A stretch of DNA of 64,000 bases from Aspidiotus rigidus (taxonomy: Eukaryota > Arthropoda > Insecta > Hemiptera > Diaspididae): the NCBI GenBank assembly GCA_035079385.1, contig JAVHKY010000030.1:310001-374000 (forward strand), given 5' to 3'. Positions 1 to 13,134 of the stretch are shown here, piece after piece. The translations under genes and the position numbers were made by a program. Under the pieces are notes generated by a model that had not been told where the DNA came from, did not search any database, and saw nothing but the letters and a program-made list of their open reading frames with translations. Within the stretch, counting starts at the first letter, position 1; every line of letters starts with the position of its first letter.

Positions 1-416
1 CATATTGTAATAGAGATGCATGTCGTTAGCGTGTTCGAATGGAGCCAAAAATAATCGTCTGTAATCTTTTTTATGTAATACGGATGCTACATTTATACAA
101 ACTTCGTAGTTTTTCCACGGTAGTTTTATTACTCGCATGTACATCAATACCTGTAAAATGAAGAAGTATTGATTTATAAGCACTTCTATTTCGAGTTTTA
201 AGACATTAATTCTTTTACTGCTTCCTGGTCACAAAGTACGGACTTCTCATTGAAAATGAATGTAACTTCTTACAAGTTTAGCAACAGGGATAAAATGTGA
301 CTCACCTGAATGATAATCGTGACCAGTGTTACACTTGGGATTTCGCTAATGCCGGCGTCCAGCATTTGAAATGCTAAATATAAAACGCCGATACGGCCGG
401 CATTGTTATTATTCAT
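1..416 (-). CDS. RHBDD1: Rhomboid-related protein 4 (RHBDD1/RHBDL4-like), N-terminal part
   Basis: Intramembrane serine protease of the ER that cleaves unstable membrane proteins (family knowledge). Two exons are visible on the minus strand: 416-306 (37 codons, ATG at 416, donor GTGAG) and 150-1 (50 codons, acceptor CAG), both in phase 0, running off the left edge. The first exon begins MNNNNAGRIGVLYLAFQML and continues into an ISEIPSVTL stretch; the second has a WKNYEVCINVASVLHKKDYR stretch followed by RLFLAPFEHANDMHLYYNM. This order matches the N-terminus of vertebrate RHBDD1, which has a first membrane segment, then a loop ending in a 'LLSPLHHADDWHLYFNM'-type motif. The catalytic Ser/His lie outside the window. 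The gene is head-to-head with DDX41, 599 bp between start codons. Called from remembered family motifs; the only weak point is the partial length. Confidence 0.85.
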
Positions 417-1015
417 TGTAATTTAATTCACAGACAAGACCAACAAATACTACCTAAAATTGGATCGCCATATCATTTTACTACCCATTTTATCATTTTC
501 ATATGATAGTCAAATGATGAATCAAGGGAATTTGATCTTGTCATTGGTAGCCATTGATTTCTGAGTTCATGAGTTCATAATAGAGCCATGAGAAACACAA
601 TAATTTCAGTTTTTGAAAAATGCTTTTTCCTAATAACCGTATTATCCTATGAGAAATTCAGTCCTACTCATCTCGACGAGGAAACTGATTGACAAAACGG
701 ACGTCCAGACGCAGTCCTTAGTCCAGACCCCAGACTCAGCCCAGACTAGCCCCAGACCTAACCGAACAGATGGAACCAAAATGGTGGACGCACATACCAC
801 ACGCACACGTACCTACTATGTGAAGCTTCTGTTATGTAAGTGATAAGCGTTATCAGACAGAATTTAATGCAGCACTGAAATTGATTCGACGTTATTTTCA
901 ACTTTCGAAAGCTTGAGAGTAAACGGCTATCCGTAAACCTTTATTAATTTTAAAAGTGATCAATTTTGTGGTTTTGGTTATTCCTGATTCTTAGATTGTT
1001 CCTCATACTGATAAC
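417..1015. promoter_or_regulatory. Bidirectional intergenic region between RHBDD1-like and DDX41
   Basis: This 599-bp gap separates two divergent start codons, so it should contain the promoters and 5' UTRs of both genes. No TATA box is convincing. Around 700-765 a short motif close to CCAGAC recurs about five times (low-complexity direct repeats). No conserved ORF was recognised; the small ORF at 649-843 has no family features. Confidence 0.5.
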
Positions 1016-4165
<3,150 letters not shown>

Positions 4166-4233
4166 TTCCAGGATTTTTATTCGCAATTTTTGCTTCATGT
4201 GATCTCATTTTATTTCCTTTTCTTATTCATTTG

Positions 4234-4239
4234 AATAAA
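4234..4239 (+). terminator. Poly(A) signal of DDX41
   Basis: AATAAA lies 69 nt after the DDX41 stop codon, with T-rich sequence following. This is the first canonical hexamer downstream. Confidence 0.6.
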
Positions 4240-5497
4240 TTGTTATTTCCTATTCTTATTTGTACTTCAATCTAAGTATTAAGTATACAAATTATAGTAT
4301 AGAAACTTGTATTTCTAAAGACTTTTATTGAAAAGACTGCTACCTATATGTATTGTATACAAATTAATATAATTTTCAGCGAGAAAAAGATAAATTTTTG
4401 TCTATAATAAGATTATGTAGTCTTCCTTTGAATTAATTTTGATGTATAATATTTTTCACCCATTTTCATTCTCAAAGATTGTCTCAATGTCACCAGCACA
4501 GAGATATTTTTTGATACTTGATGGATGCTTTAAAATTTAGTAGTTTTTTAAGTGGAGTAAAAAAAAGAGAGTTCTCTTGGAAAAAAACTGTCTCTTTTTC
4601 TGACCTTAAGACTTGGAAATTACCAACGGCTTACTGAACAAATTAAATATTCTCAATCACTACAACCTTGTAAAACAATAATCTGTTGAAATTTTGCTGG
4701 CAGAATATATAAATACGGAAGGTATAGGAAAATGATTAAATTATCCTATAGAACGGGGACTTTGATGTTTTACCCTCTGAGAATTACAGAATTTTTCTAT
4801 TTTTTTCTCTGCGCTCTACCGGTACCAAGTTTTATTGAAAAATTCAACACGTAGTTTCAAACATTATTAGAGAAAATTTCTGTTCAAAAACTAATTTCTC
4901 TCCTGCCTGTGAGGAAGATTCATTCTATAACAATCCTTCAACCTAGCTATTTGATAACTTACATCAACTTTTATTTCTCGATTTACAAAGTTTGTACTCA
5001 GTATAGTGAAGGCCGTTTGCGCATTCGGCAACACCCTGTGCCTTGCACATTATTTAATAGTAGGTAGCCTGCTTTCTGTTGTATTTTTATGAGCCATCAT
5101 TTTTTTTTTTTTTCATTTTTTTTTTTCTTATTATGCATAGGAAGACCCTACACAAATGAAATCTTTCCGACTATCATAGGTCTTCTTAGTTTCAGTCATG
5201 TAATGAAATATTGCTTCTTCGAACATGGCTAATTTTTTGAAAGAAAGAGAAGACTAGAAAATAGTAGATATTTCTCTCAGTAAAAATACAATAAAATATA
5301 CTTAGAAAGTTTGTTTTTAGAAGAAATTTGAGGAATCTGCTTTTTTATTATTGTAATAATTATGATTCAAGAAGATGAAATACTACCCTGATTAATAAAT
5401 TGAACTAACTCTAGCATCTCATCGAAATCTATCGAACGTAAAGTTAAACCAGCTCACTACCAACAAACATGATCACAATGTCGTTCTTCTCATTTCT
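4240..5497. other. Intergenic DNA, no gene seen
   Basis: AT-rich sequence between DDX41 and PDIA6 with long T tracts near 5101-5127. No ORF with protein-family features on either strand. The part after about 5400 is likely the PDIA6 promoter. Confidence 0.5.
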
Positions 5498-5516
5498 CGT
5501 GGTCTCCCCTGATTGG
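5498..5516 (-). promoter_or_regulatory. ER stress response element (ERSE) upstream of PDIA6
   Basis: Read on the minus strand this is exactly CCAAT, nine bases, CCACG: the classical ERSE bound by NF-Y together with ATF6/XBP1 and active in either orientation (established for ER chaperone genes). On plus it reads CGTGG at 5498-5502, nine bases, ATTGG at 5512-5516. A second ATTGG (inverted CCAAT box) lies at 5543-5547. The element is about 405 bp upstream of the PDIA6 start codon. The match and spacing are seen directly; its activity is inference from the gene's known unfolded-protein-response regulation. Confidence 0.75.
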
Positions 5517-5920
5517 CTAATGATGTACTCTTGTCACTCTTGATTGGATAATACCACCCGCAATTGAACCATTTGTATGAGAACTCGTGTGAAGACCTTT
5601 AGTGTAGAGTCATTCTCCCATCATCTGTATACCCCTCTACCTCAACTTTACCGCACAACATGGATAAAATACGCGAACCAACTACATTACTACAACTACA
5701 GTTCACGTAATTTGTCATTATGAGTTACGAGTGAATTTGCTTAGTCCACGTTACCGCGATACAAATTTCCTTATTTGTGTGCTGTAATAAATGGTAGAAT
5801 GACTGAATGAGTATCAGCTATTAGAGCGATAGCTTTTGAGGTATGAATATCGTTTTCGATTGTGCGAATTTATTGTAAAACTCATACAGTTTACTTCGTG
5901 ATCGTACCCAGTTCGTCATC

Positions 5921-8086
5921 ATGTACCAGTATCTATTCTGTAAGTAGCCGGCAAATGACAAGACTTGTCAGTTTTACGACAAATTACATTAACAACTTTC
6001 CAGAGTGTTCTAATCTTGATCTTCATACATCCTGTCGTTAGGGTTCGGTTTCATCAGCTTCACGTCGGCTTTGTACCAGCCCGGCTCTGACGTGATCGAG
6101 CTGACAGATTCGAATTTTGATTCCAAAGTCATTGATAGCATTAACGTATGGATTGTCGAATTTTACGCTCCGTGGTGCGGACATTGTAAAACTTTTGCTC
6201 CGGAATTTGCGAAAGCAGCTACCGCTCTGAAAGTAGGTGTTGATAATCGACCGAGTAGCTCGTGAGGTACACGATTTAAAATAATTTACTATTTTCTCAG
6301 GGTGTCGTAAGAGTCGGTGCCGTTGATGCAGATCAGTATAAATCTTTCGGTGGTAGATTCTCAATATCAGGCTTTCCCACCGTCAAAATATTCGTCGATA
6401 AAAAGAATCCCACGGATTATAACGGCCCACGCACTGCGAAAGGAATTGTAGAAGCTGCTGTGAATGCGGTGCGAGAGAAAGTAACTTCAGCTCTATCCGG
6501 TGGAAGTTCAAAATCTGGAAAGAAATCGGTATGGTAATGTGCTGTTATATAAATGATTCTTGTGTAGGCGAAAGGCCATAAATATTGTCCATGTGTGTTA
6601 CAGTCGAGTTCAGATGATGTAATCGAATTAACAGATGATAACTTCGATTCATTAGTTCTGGGTTCCGATGATATGTGGCTGGTCGAATTTTTCGCTCCTT
6701 GGTGTGGACATTGTAAGAATCTGGCTCCTCACTATGCAGATGCAGCCTCTCAACTAAAAGGAAAAGTTAGAAAGCAAATTTGTTCTAGAACAATTTTATT
6801 CGAGTGCATTCTCACATTGTTCATTGTATGGTGCGTTAGGTAAAATTGGGTGCTCTGGATGCGACCGTACACAGTAGGAAAGCGGCTGAATACGGCATCA
6901 AAGGATATCCTACTATCAAATACTTCCCAGCTGGTAAAAAATTCTCATCCTCGTCAGCTGAAGAATATAACGGTGGACGAACGGTTGACGATATTGTATC
7001 ATGGGCATTAGAGAAACACACTGATACGTTACCGTCTCCAGAGATCATAGAGGTACTTTCATATGCTTGGATATATAGTAGACTTCTTCACAGTCGCAAT
7101 TTCTATCGACATATATCGTCTGCTTCTAGGTAACCGAGGACCCTGTAATCAAGGAAGCCTGCGAAAAACACGCTTTGTGTGTGATTTCTGTCCTACCACA
7201 TATTCTTGATTGTCAATCGGAATGTCGAAATGGATATTTGAATACCCTAAAAAAAGTTGCAGATGGTTTCAAGAAGAAACAATGGGGGTACGCTAGACAG
7301 TTGTGGATTCTAGTGTGACCTATTTCGAACCAAATTTTTAATTTCTTTTTTTTCTTTCTTCCGTACGTAGATGGGTTTGGTCCGAAGCTGGATCCCAACC
7401 TGAATTAGAAGCCGCCTTGGAAATTGGAGGTTTCGGATATCCGGCGATGGCATTACTGAATAGTAAGAAGATGAAATTCTCAATATTGAAAGGATCCTTC
7501 TCGGAGGATGGTATTACCGAATTTTTGAGGTTAGTTGATGAGATTATATTTTTTGGTATTTAAAAATTTGTGTGTTGATGCTTTATTGCGCTTTAAGTCA
7601 GATTAGCTCCCGTAAATTTGAATGGTCTTATCTTTATTATTTCGCTCAAGCAAACTTCAAATGTGATAAGTGATCAACGTTGTCGCAGTTGGTTTCTTTT
7701 TCACAAATTTTAAATGCTACAATTACGTTCGTATCTGAAGTTGAAAACTTTGAAAAAAGACCAATAAACAAAAATACCCAATTTTGCATAGAGCGTACGT
7801 TCGCTGTAAAATTAAGCTTTGGGGTTCCAAAATGGGATTTTCTGCTCAATTCTAAAATCATATTGTACCCAAATTCGATAGAATTTGGTCAAATGACGTT
7901 TATCGTATCCTTTTCAGAGATTTGTCGTTCGGACGAGGAACAACAGCAGCCATAAAGGGAGCGTCGTTACCTAGTGTCCTTAAAATCGAGCCGTGGGACG
8001 GCAAGGACGGTAAACCACCGGTAGATGAAGATATTGATTTATCAGATATTAATCTGGACGACGAAGAAAATCATTCCGATCTATGA
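5921..8086 (+). CDS. PDIA6: Protein disulfide isomerase A6 (P5), complete
   Basis: Thiol-disulfide oxidoreductase of the ER lumen that forms and rearranges disulfides in secretory proteins. Eight exons: 5921-5939, 6042-6232, 6301-6528, 6604-6765, 6840-7052, 7130-7287, 7371-7529, 7918-8086; 432 aa (human 440). The start [16 protein letters not shown] is a good signal peptide and arises only if the acceptor at 6040-6041 is used. Two thioredoxin domains each carry APWCGHCK (about residues 50 and 170), preceded by [11 protein letters not shown] and [15 protein letters not shown] strands. The C-terminal non-catalytic thioredoxin-like domain shows [19 protein letters not shown] and [18 protein letters not shown], characteristic of A6. 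The acidic tail ends in ENHSDL, an unusual KDEL-like retrieval signal. An ERSE lies upstream. Intron 4 has a weak-looking GTTAGA donor, but it is the only in-phase choice. Confidence 0.97.
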
Positions 8087-9384
8087 GACTGAAACAGTAT
8101 TACTGCAGTTCATGTGGAACTTTTGTCTATTCTCTTCGTAAATGGTCTCGTATTTTATATGCTGTAGAAAAGTTTGGAACCTTATAGCGCCCCGTTTATT
8201 GTGCAAGCTTTTGATATTTTTTCCTTTCTTATTATAATTATTAAACTGCCGATTTTAGAAAAAATTGAAGGGAAAGAAATGGCGGAGCCATTATGTTATC
8301 CGGCAAGAGAATTGTATATTATGTTGTTAGGTAAAGAAAAATCTATACATAATGATAATCGGTACCACCTCAACTTTTGTTCGTACTTCGTTGCTGTGGA
8401 ATCGATGTACAGTCACTAAGCGAAGATATCATGGAAAAAAGTATGACATGAAAGAGATAATTGTACAAATTTTTTTGTTATTGTAAATTTTCCTTATCAA
8501 GTATTTTTATGGTTTCATAATCTTTCTTTATGGAAAGATTATAATCCTTTCATTAAGTACCAAGTGATGTTAACAAAAGGTTTTAAATTAAATATTAGGC
8601 TACTGTTTCAAATTGAAGTACAAAGATTTTTATCTAGAGACGAGCGAAGAAATGAGGGAAAAAACACGGACAGTCAAGTTACCATTTTGCTTTCGTTTCA
8701 TGTTGAAAATCTATACTCTTATTCAGGTACTATTTCGCCTATCCACGGACAAATTCGGCATTCTTATAATATTGTGAACTGTTTTGTTATTTAGCAGATT
8801 TTCTAACGATTCATTTTCACTTTTCATCTCCATGTCTACGAAAATGAGGTCCGAATGATGCTCCCGAAGCTCATTATTGATGGATTGAAAGAATACCCAG
8901 ATGAAGAATCACTTTATGAACGATGAATTCTATAATTCCGCAGTCGGCGTCATAGGTAATTTTAGCAAAAATCAACACCAACCTGTCGATGAACGAAAAT
9001 TTAACAATATTTTAAAATGTAAGAATCGACGAAAGTGGTTATCAACGAGGATCATCATCATCATTAAACTTCACATTATAACTGATCACTGTAGACGAGC
9101 CTTTTACTTTGTTTTTGTTCCTATCTGCATAACCTCATTGGCTTTTGAATACGTTGCGTATAGAAATAAGGTAGGAGGGCATGGGTATGAGACAATTTAA
9201 ATCAATTAAATCATGCATTCCCTCAAAATCACGAGTAAGTAACGGAAAATGAAAAAATTGAACCTTCGAAATATTTGCACGTAATAACAAGGGATGACTA
9301 ATATCACTTCAAGTCAATTTTGCTCCTATATGGTCCGGTTCAACAAATGACGCTCGTAACACTCCGCGCTAATTAAAAAGCATC
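8087..9384. other. PDIA6 3' UTR and intergenic DNA
   Basis: No canonical AATAAA is close to the PDIA6 stop; ATTAAA at 8240-8245 is a possible poly(A) signal. The remainder is AT-rich, and the short ORFs in it have no family features. Confidence 0.4.
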
Positions 9385-9390
9385 TTTATT
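9385..9390 (-). terminator. Poly(A) signal for the small membrane protein gene
   Basis: TTTATT on plus is AATAAA on minus, about 485 nt beyond the stop codon at 9875. It is the best visible hexamer for the minus-strand gene ending there. Confidence 0.4.
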
Positions 9391-9874
9391 TTCATATAAG
9401 TATATTATAACACATAGCAATGAGCATTGATGGTAAAATGGAAATGATTCACATGTAGGAGAACCAGGAAAAAAGGGAATTTTTTAAATAAAAAATTAGG
9501 AAATTATTAGTAGAAAATCACTCGATATAAAACATATAAAAGGAATAATACTGTACAAAGTGTTCTAACACTAATACTATCCGTTATCGGTTGATAGGAT
9601 CATCAAACGATTAATAAATTATGTTCGTACACAAAAACAAAGCTAGCTAGGCTCACACAATCATCTTTCGAAATTATATTATCAATATAGCGTTATTAAA
9701 TAATTTAAGGATTTGAATGAAAGTATAATCGGCAAGAGTATTGCGAAAATCAGGTCTGGTTGTAATTGGTTAGACGAAATTCAACTACTCGTACATGAGA
9801 TTCGAAATAGGAACAAATTTTAGAATTACCTTTGATGAGAATTACATACTGCACTCTATCCTAATACAGAGACT

Positions 9875-10396
9875 CTACTCATTTCGCTCATTCTTCTCAG
9901 TATTGGGGGAAGGTGTGGTATCTCTCGAGTGCTCCACCACATCATAATTACGTTCTTTCTTACATAATATGGGATAAAATATGAAGAAATAATAGAAGAA
10001 CATGCCGGTTAGAATTACAATTAGAATTCCTCCAATAAGTCTGGCCGCAGTGAGTCGGAAAAGTGGACCTGAAGATATAAATTATTACTCATAATAATAC
10101 TTCTACCGCCACAAAATTTTTGTTTCTTCAAAAGTTGGAGAAGACAGAAAAAAACTCACCCTTTTTCACCGACTGTTTCGAGGCAGTCGTGTCATTAGAT
10201 TTTTTTGTCGATTTTCCGGAGTTATTCTCATCTTTAGAGGGGGTGGCGAACGCGTCTAGAATCACACATGTACCTGGAAACATATAATACTGCCACATTG
10301 AACGAAGGATGCGCAAGAAAACCTAATCTAGTATATTTGATTCAACTTACATATGAGATACACGAAGAAAATGAAATAGTGCTTCGTCGAAATCAT
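9875..10396 (-). CDS. Small type I single-pass membrane protein, unknown function
   Basis: Three minus-strand exons, 10396-10351, 10273-10160 and 10068-9875, joined by GTAAGT/CAG and GTGAG/CAG sites, make a 117-residue protein. Residues 1-25 (MISTKHYFIFFVYLICTCV, then ILDAFA) form a clear signal peptide. A short hydrophilic Ser/Thr/Lys/Asn-rich ectodomain follows (about residues 26-54, with two N-x-S/T-like positions). The transmembrane helix is GGILIVILTGMFFYYFFIFY (about residues 66-85). The cytoplasmic tail of about 32 residues starts CKKERNYDVVEHSRD and is charged. I do not recognise the family. Three consistent splice joins plus the signal-peptide/TM layout argue that it is a real gene. 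Confidence 0.72.
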
Positions 10397-11127
10397 GATC
10401 AGCGAGTAAATTTTCTGGGAACACGGATTACGGAAGCAAAACGGAGTTAACGAATAGACAGAAAAGAGGATTGACCATGAGATCACTACATCCGTAGATC
10501 TTTAACGATTAACAATGGAATGATTTCACTTTTCTCCTATCATCGAATAGAGAGCAAATTAACTCACAGTTTTCGTGAGATTGTCAGAGAAGACATTTAT
10601 AACATGATGAAATTCAAAAGAGCATTCCTTTAGAATTCCTAATCCCAAGGGAAGTCAACAGGTGGACTCGGGCACATCCATAGACGTCTGTTTATAAATA
10701 TGGACAATGGACATAATCTTCTATATTATTAAAAAGATCTATCAGTTCCGTCTTCTATTATCACCCCGTTATCACCTTCTTATCATCCGTTTTAGGACTA
10801 CGCTGTATGGGACTTCGCCGGACGCGACCTACATTATGATTGTAATCATCATAGACTCCTCTTCGATTTAGTAGATCGATTCTTTTCTTTCTCTTCGTTG
10901 CCCGCAGTATTTTTTTTGCCATGTTAAATTATTAATGAAATCTGCGCTTTGATTTCGACTACCTTTGTTTGTATTTTAATAACAATAGAAAATTCATAAA
11001 TAATTTCAAAATAGATTTCTAATACTGTAGAAGATTTATCTTCGCAATCGTATTTCATTCATCCGGATATTCATTATTATGGAGTAAGTAGAACTACATA
11101 TCTTGTAGATTTGACTGCCTAATACTC
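10397..11127. other. Intergenic DNA upstream of the small membrane protein gene
   Basis: Probable promoter and 5' UTR of the minus-strand gene to the left. No coding potential or repeat was recognised. Confidence 0.4.
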
Positions 11128-11147
11128 TAGACTAGACTAGACTAGAT
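11128..11147. repeat. CTAGA pentanucleotide microsatellite
   Basis: Four tandem copies of the five-base unit CTAGA. Confidence 0.8.
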
Positions 11148-11286
11148 TTTATAACGCTTTGTAAAAGCCTATGAATAGGGTACGCCATAGTATTTAATGT
11201 AGTATTCCATCTCGTTTGAATAATATTAGTCCTGTTTTCAATCATTGTTTCAGATTGGATCGTAATCTATGGCACTAGCCTTTCAT

Positions 11287-11510
11287 TATACTCGTTTATT
11301 CCAGGAATTGCAACTTTTATCATACTCGGAGAAGTTTATCCGAGGAATCGCAAATATTGAACGTTCGTTATACTCGGAGAAGATTATCCGAGGAATTTCA
11401 AACATTGAACGTTTGTTATACTTGGAGAAGTTTATCCGAGGAATTGTAAATATTGAACGTTGTTTATACTCCGAGAATTTCATCTGAGGAATTTCAAGCA
11501 TTGTATCTTT
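11287..11510 (+). repeat. 48-bp minisatellite with internal hairpins
   Basis: Units of exactly 48 bp start at 11323, 11371 and 11419, with a decayed fourth at 11467 and a partial degenerate copy before 11323. Each unit contains the inverted pair CTCGGA/TCCGAG around an eight-base loop, so each could form a small hairpin. Because 48 is a multiple of three, the array stays open in one frame (16-residue period), but there is no other sign that it is translated. Confidence 0.85.
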
Positions 11511-11567
11511 TGGTTTACTTGGACACTTCTATCCGCGGCTGGCGTTTCTGTGTTCATTGATATTATA

Positions 11568-12016
11568 ATGGAAGATCTTTGTAGAGAATTATTGTATTGT
11601 TCCAAAGAGAAGCAATATTTTGAAAGTATTGATGTACCAGGAGATGGGAGTTGTTTATTTCATTCGTTTTCGTTCTGTTTACTTGGTAACTTGTCATATT
11701 CACAACATTTGCGCCAGCAGTGCTGTGAATATATGCATAATAATCAAGAGCAGTTGTCGCACTATTTTGGTCTCAATATAGAGGAATTAAATTAGAGAAT
11801 AAGGCGATTAACTGATCCGCAGGAATATGCTGATCATACTGAAATATGTCTTTTGTCGATAAGTCATAATATAGAGGTGTGGGGTTACCAAGAAACTTCA
11901 TGTGGAATTATAAAATGAGTTTTTCGTGAAAATGAGGTAATGAAGCGATAGTGAAATTGCTCTATATAAATGGTAATCATTATATGCCGTTATTTGAAAA
12001 TGATGAACATGAATAG
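11568..12016 (+). pseudogene. Broken OTU-type cysteine protease gene, probably transposon-borne
   Basis: OTU proteases are deubiquitinase-like cysteine proteases, also found in some eukaryotic transposons. The ATG at 11568 opens an ORF with VPGDGSCLFHSFSFCLLG, the D-G-x-C catalytic cysteine box. A TAG stop at 11793-11795 interrupts it. The same frame then shows EYADHTEICLLSISHNIEVW, matching the middle of OTU domains. After a frame change near 11920 comes YINGNHYMPLFEN, matching the catalytic histidine box (N-H-Y). With one stop and at least one frameshift it is not a working gene. Family knowledge links such domains to Helitron/Helentron and related elements; which element it came from is unknown. 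Confidence 0.65.
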
Positions 12017-12390
12017 ACTGAGTTTTTTGTGATAATAAAATATCGATTACAGTGTGATTACAGTAGCAAAAGTACCCGAAATATTTCCAATTGCAAATTT
12101 GTTCCCCATAAGAAAACATGGGAAGCAAACCGATCATATGGTATTAATTAAAATTGAGAAAGAATTGAGGGGTTAAAAGTTCAATTTTGGAAACTGATTA
12201 CATCACACATTATAAAAGTAAACTTATTTTTGCCCTCAATCTTTTTTAATTTTTGTTTAATTTCATAATACTGATCTTTGCTCCCCGTGTATTTCTTATG
12301 GGAGAAAAATTGCGCTTGGAAATATCAAAGGTATTTATCGATATTTTGTTATCACAAAAAACTCAGTCCATTGAGTTGTAATAGTTCTTT
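12010..12390. mobile_element. Palindromic MITE-like element with ACTGAG termini
   Basis: The left arm (about 12015-12165) and right arm (about 12232-12378) are imperfect inverted copies. For example, ACTGAGTTTTTTGTGATAA on the left matches the reverse complement of the sequence around 12340-12370, and CCCATAAGAAA on the left pairs with TTTCTTATGGG on the right. The same family recurs at 43172-44022. No target-site duplication was found. It starts immediately at the end of the OTU remnant, so both may derive from one larger element. Confidence 0.6.
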
Positions 12391-12570
12391 ACAGTCACCA
12401 ACGGATCAGATGAATATCGATATTAGTCGTTCATCATTAGTGTATTTAGATCACTCTTACCTTATACTCTGTTCACATCACGGTATAAGATGAAGAGGTA
12501 GTGACACAAATGTATTCTGACTGTGGTAAACCTAGCCCAACCGTTTGTTTACGTGACTCATTCTATTTGC
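12391..12570. other. Spacer before the ISL2EU-like transposon
   Basis: No gene or repeat was recognised in this short stretch. Confidence 0.3.
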
Positions 12571-12664
12571 GGACACCGGGCAAATTGTAGTGGCGCTAGC
12601 ATCGCAGACCGTCGAAAAGCAATACTGATAAGGGAAACAGGGACCATGAAATAAACTTGTACTA

Positions 12665-13031
12665 CGCTCGGACCTAGCAGACCCGTTGCGCGCTAGCGTC
12701 GCGCCTTATCAACGTTAGGATGAAAATCAAAAATACTATGAAGAAACACGTTCGATACTTTTTTCTCGGAAAATATTGTACGTATGAGAAGAACTTCAGG
12801 GATATGTTTGTGGTGTCGAAAATTTTCTTTCAAATGAGTTATATTTCATAAGAATTGAAAGAATTTGAATAAAGTTATGAAGCAATTATACAGAACTCTC
12901 ATGCAAAATTGGGAATTTCATCCTAACCTTGATAACAGCATCGTGCGTATGTATGTTTGTAGTGGTGTGTTGAAACCTAAGTTCTAAGAACTGCCGCGAG
13001 GTGTCAGCCACTCCGTTGCTAGGTCCGAGCG
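12665..13031. repeat. 15-bp perfect inverted repeat pair inside the transposon's left end
   Basis: CGCTCGGACCTAGCA at 12665-12679 is the exact reverse complement of 13017-13031. The 337-bp interior has no coding signal. It could be a subterminal binding-site pair or the ends of a small nested insertion; flanking bases show no convincing target duplication. Confidence 0.5.
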
Positions 13032-13134
13032 TTATTTTCGATTGATTTTTGCTACAATTATGATTTTAGTGATTTCTATTCGTTTGAAAAATACTTGAGT
13101 AGGTGGAAGTTTCAAATTTCACGATTTCTCGTGA

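Noticed and set aside
11287..11510. CRISPR array
   Set aside because: The units are directly contiguous with no variable spacers, and the DNA is eukaryotic.
12665..13031. Independent nested MITE defined by the 15-bp inverted pair
   Set aside because: No target duplication and no extension of the inverted repeat. It is better explained as a subterminal feature of the host transposon.
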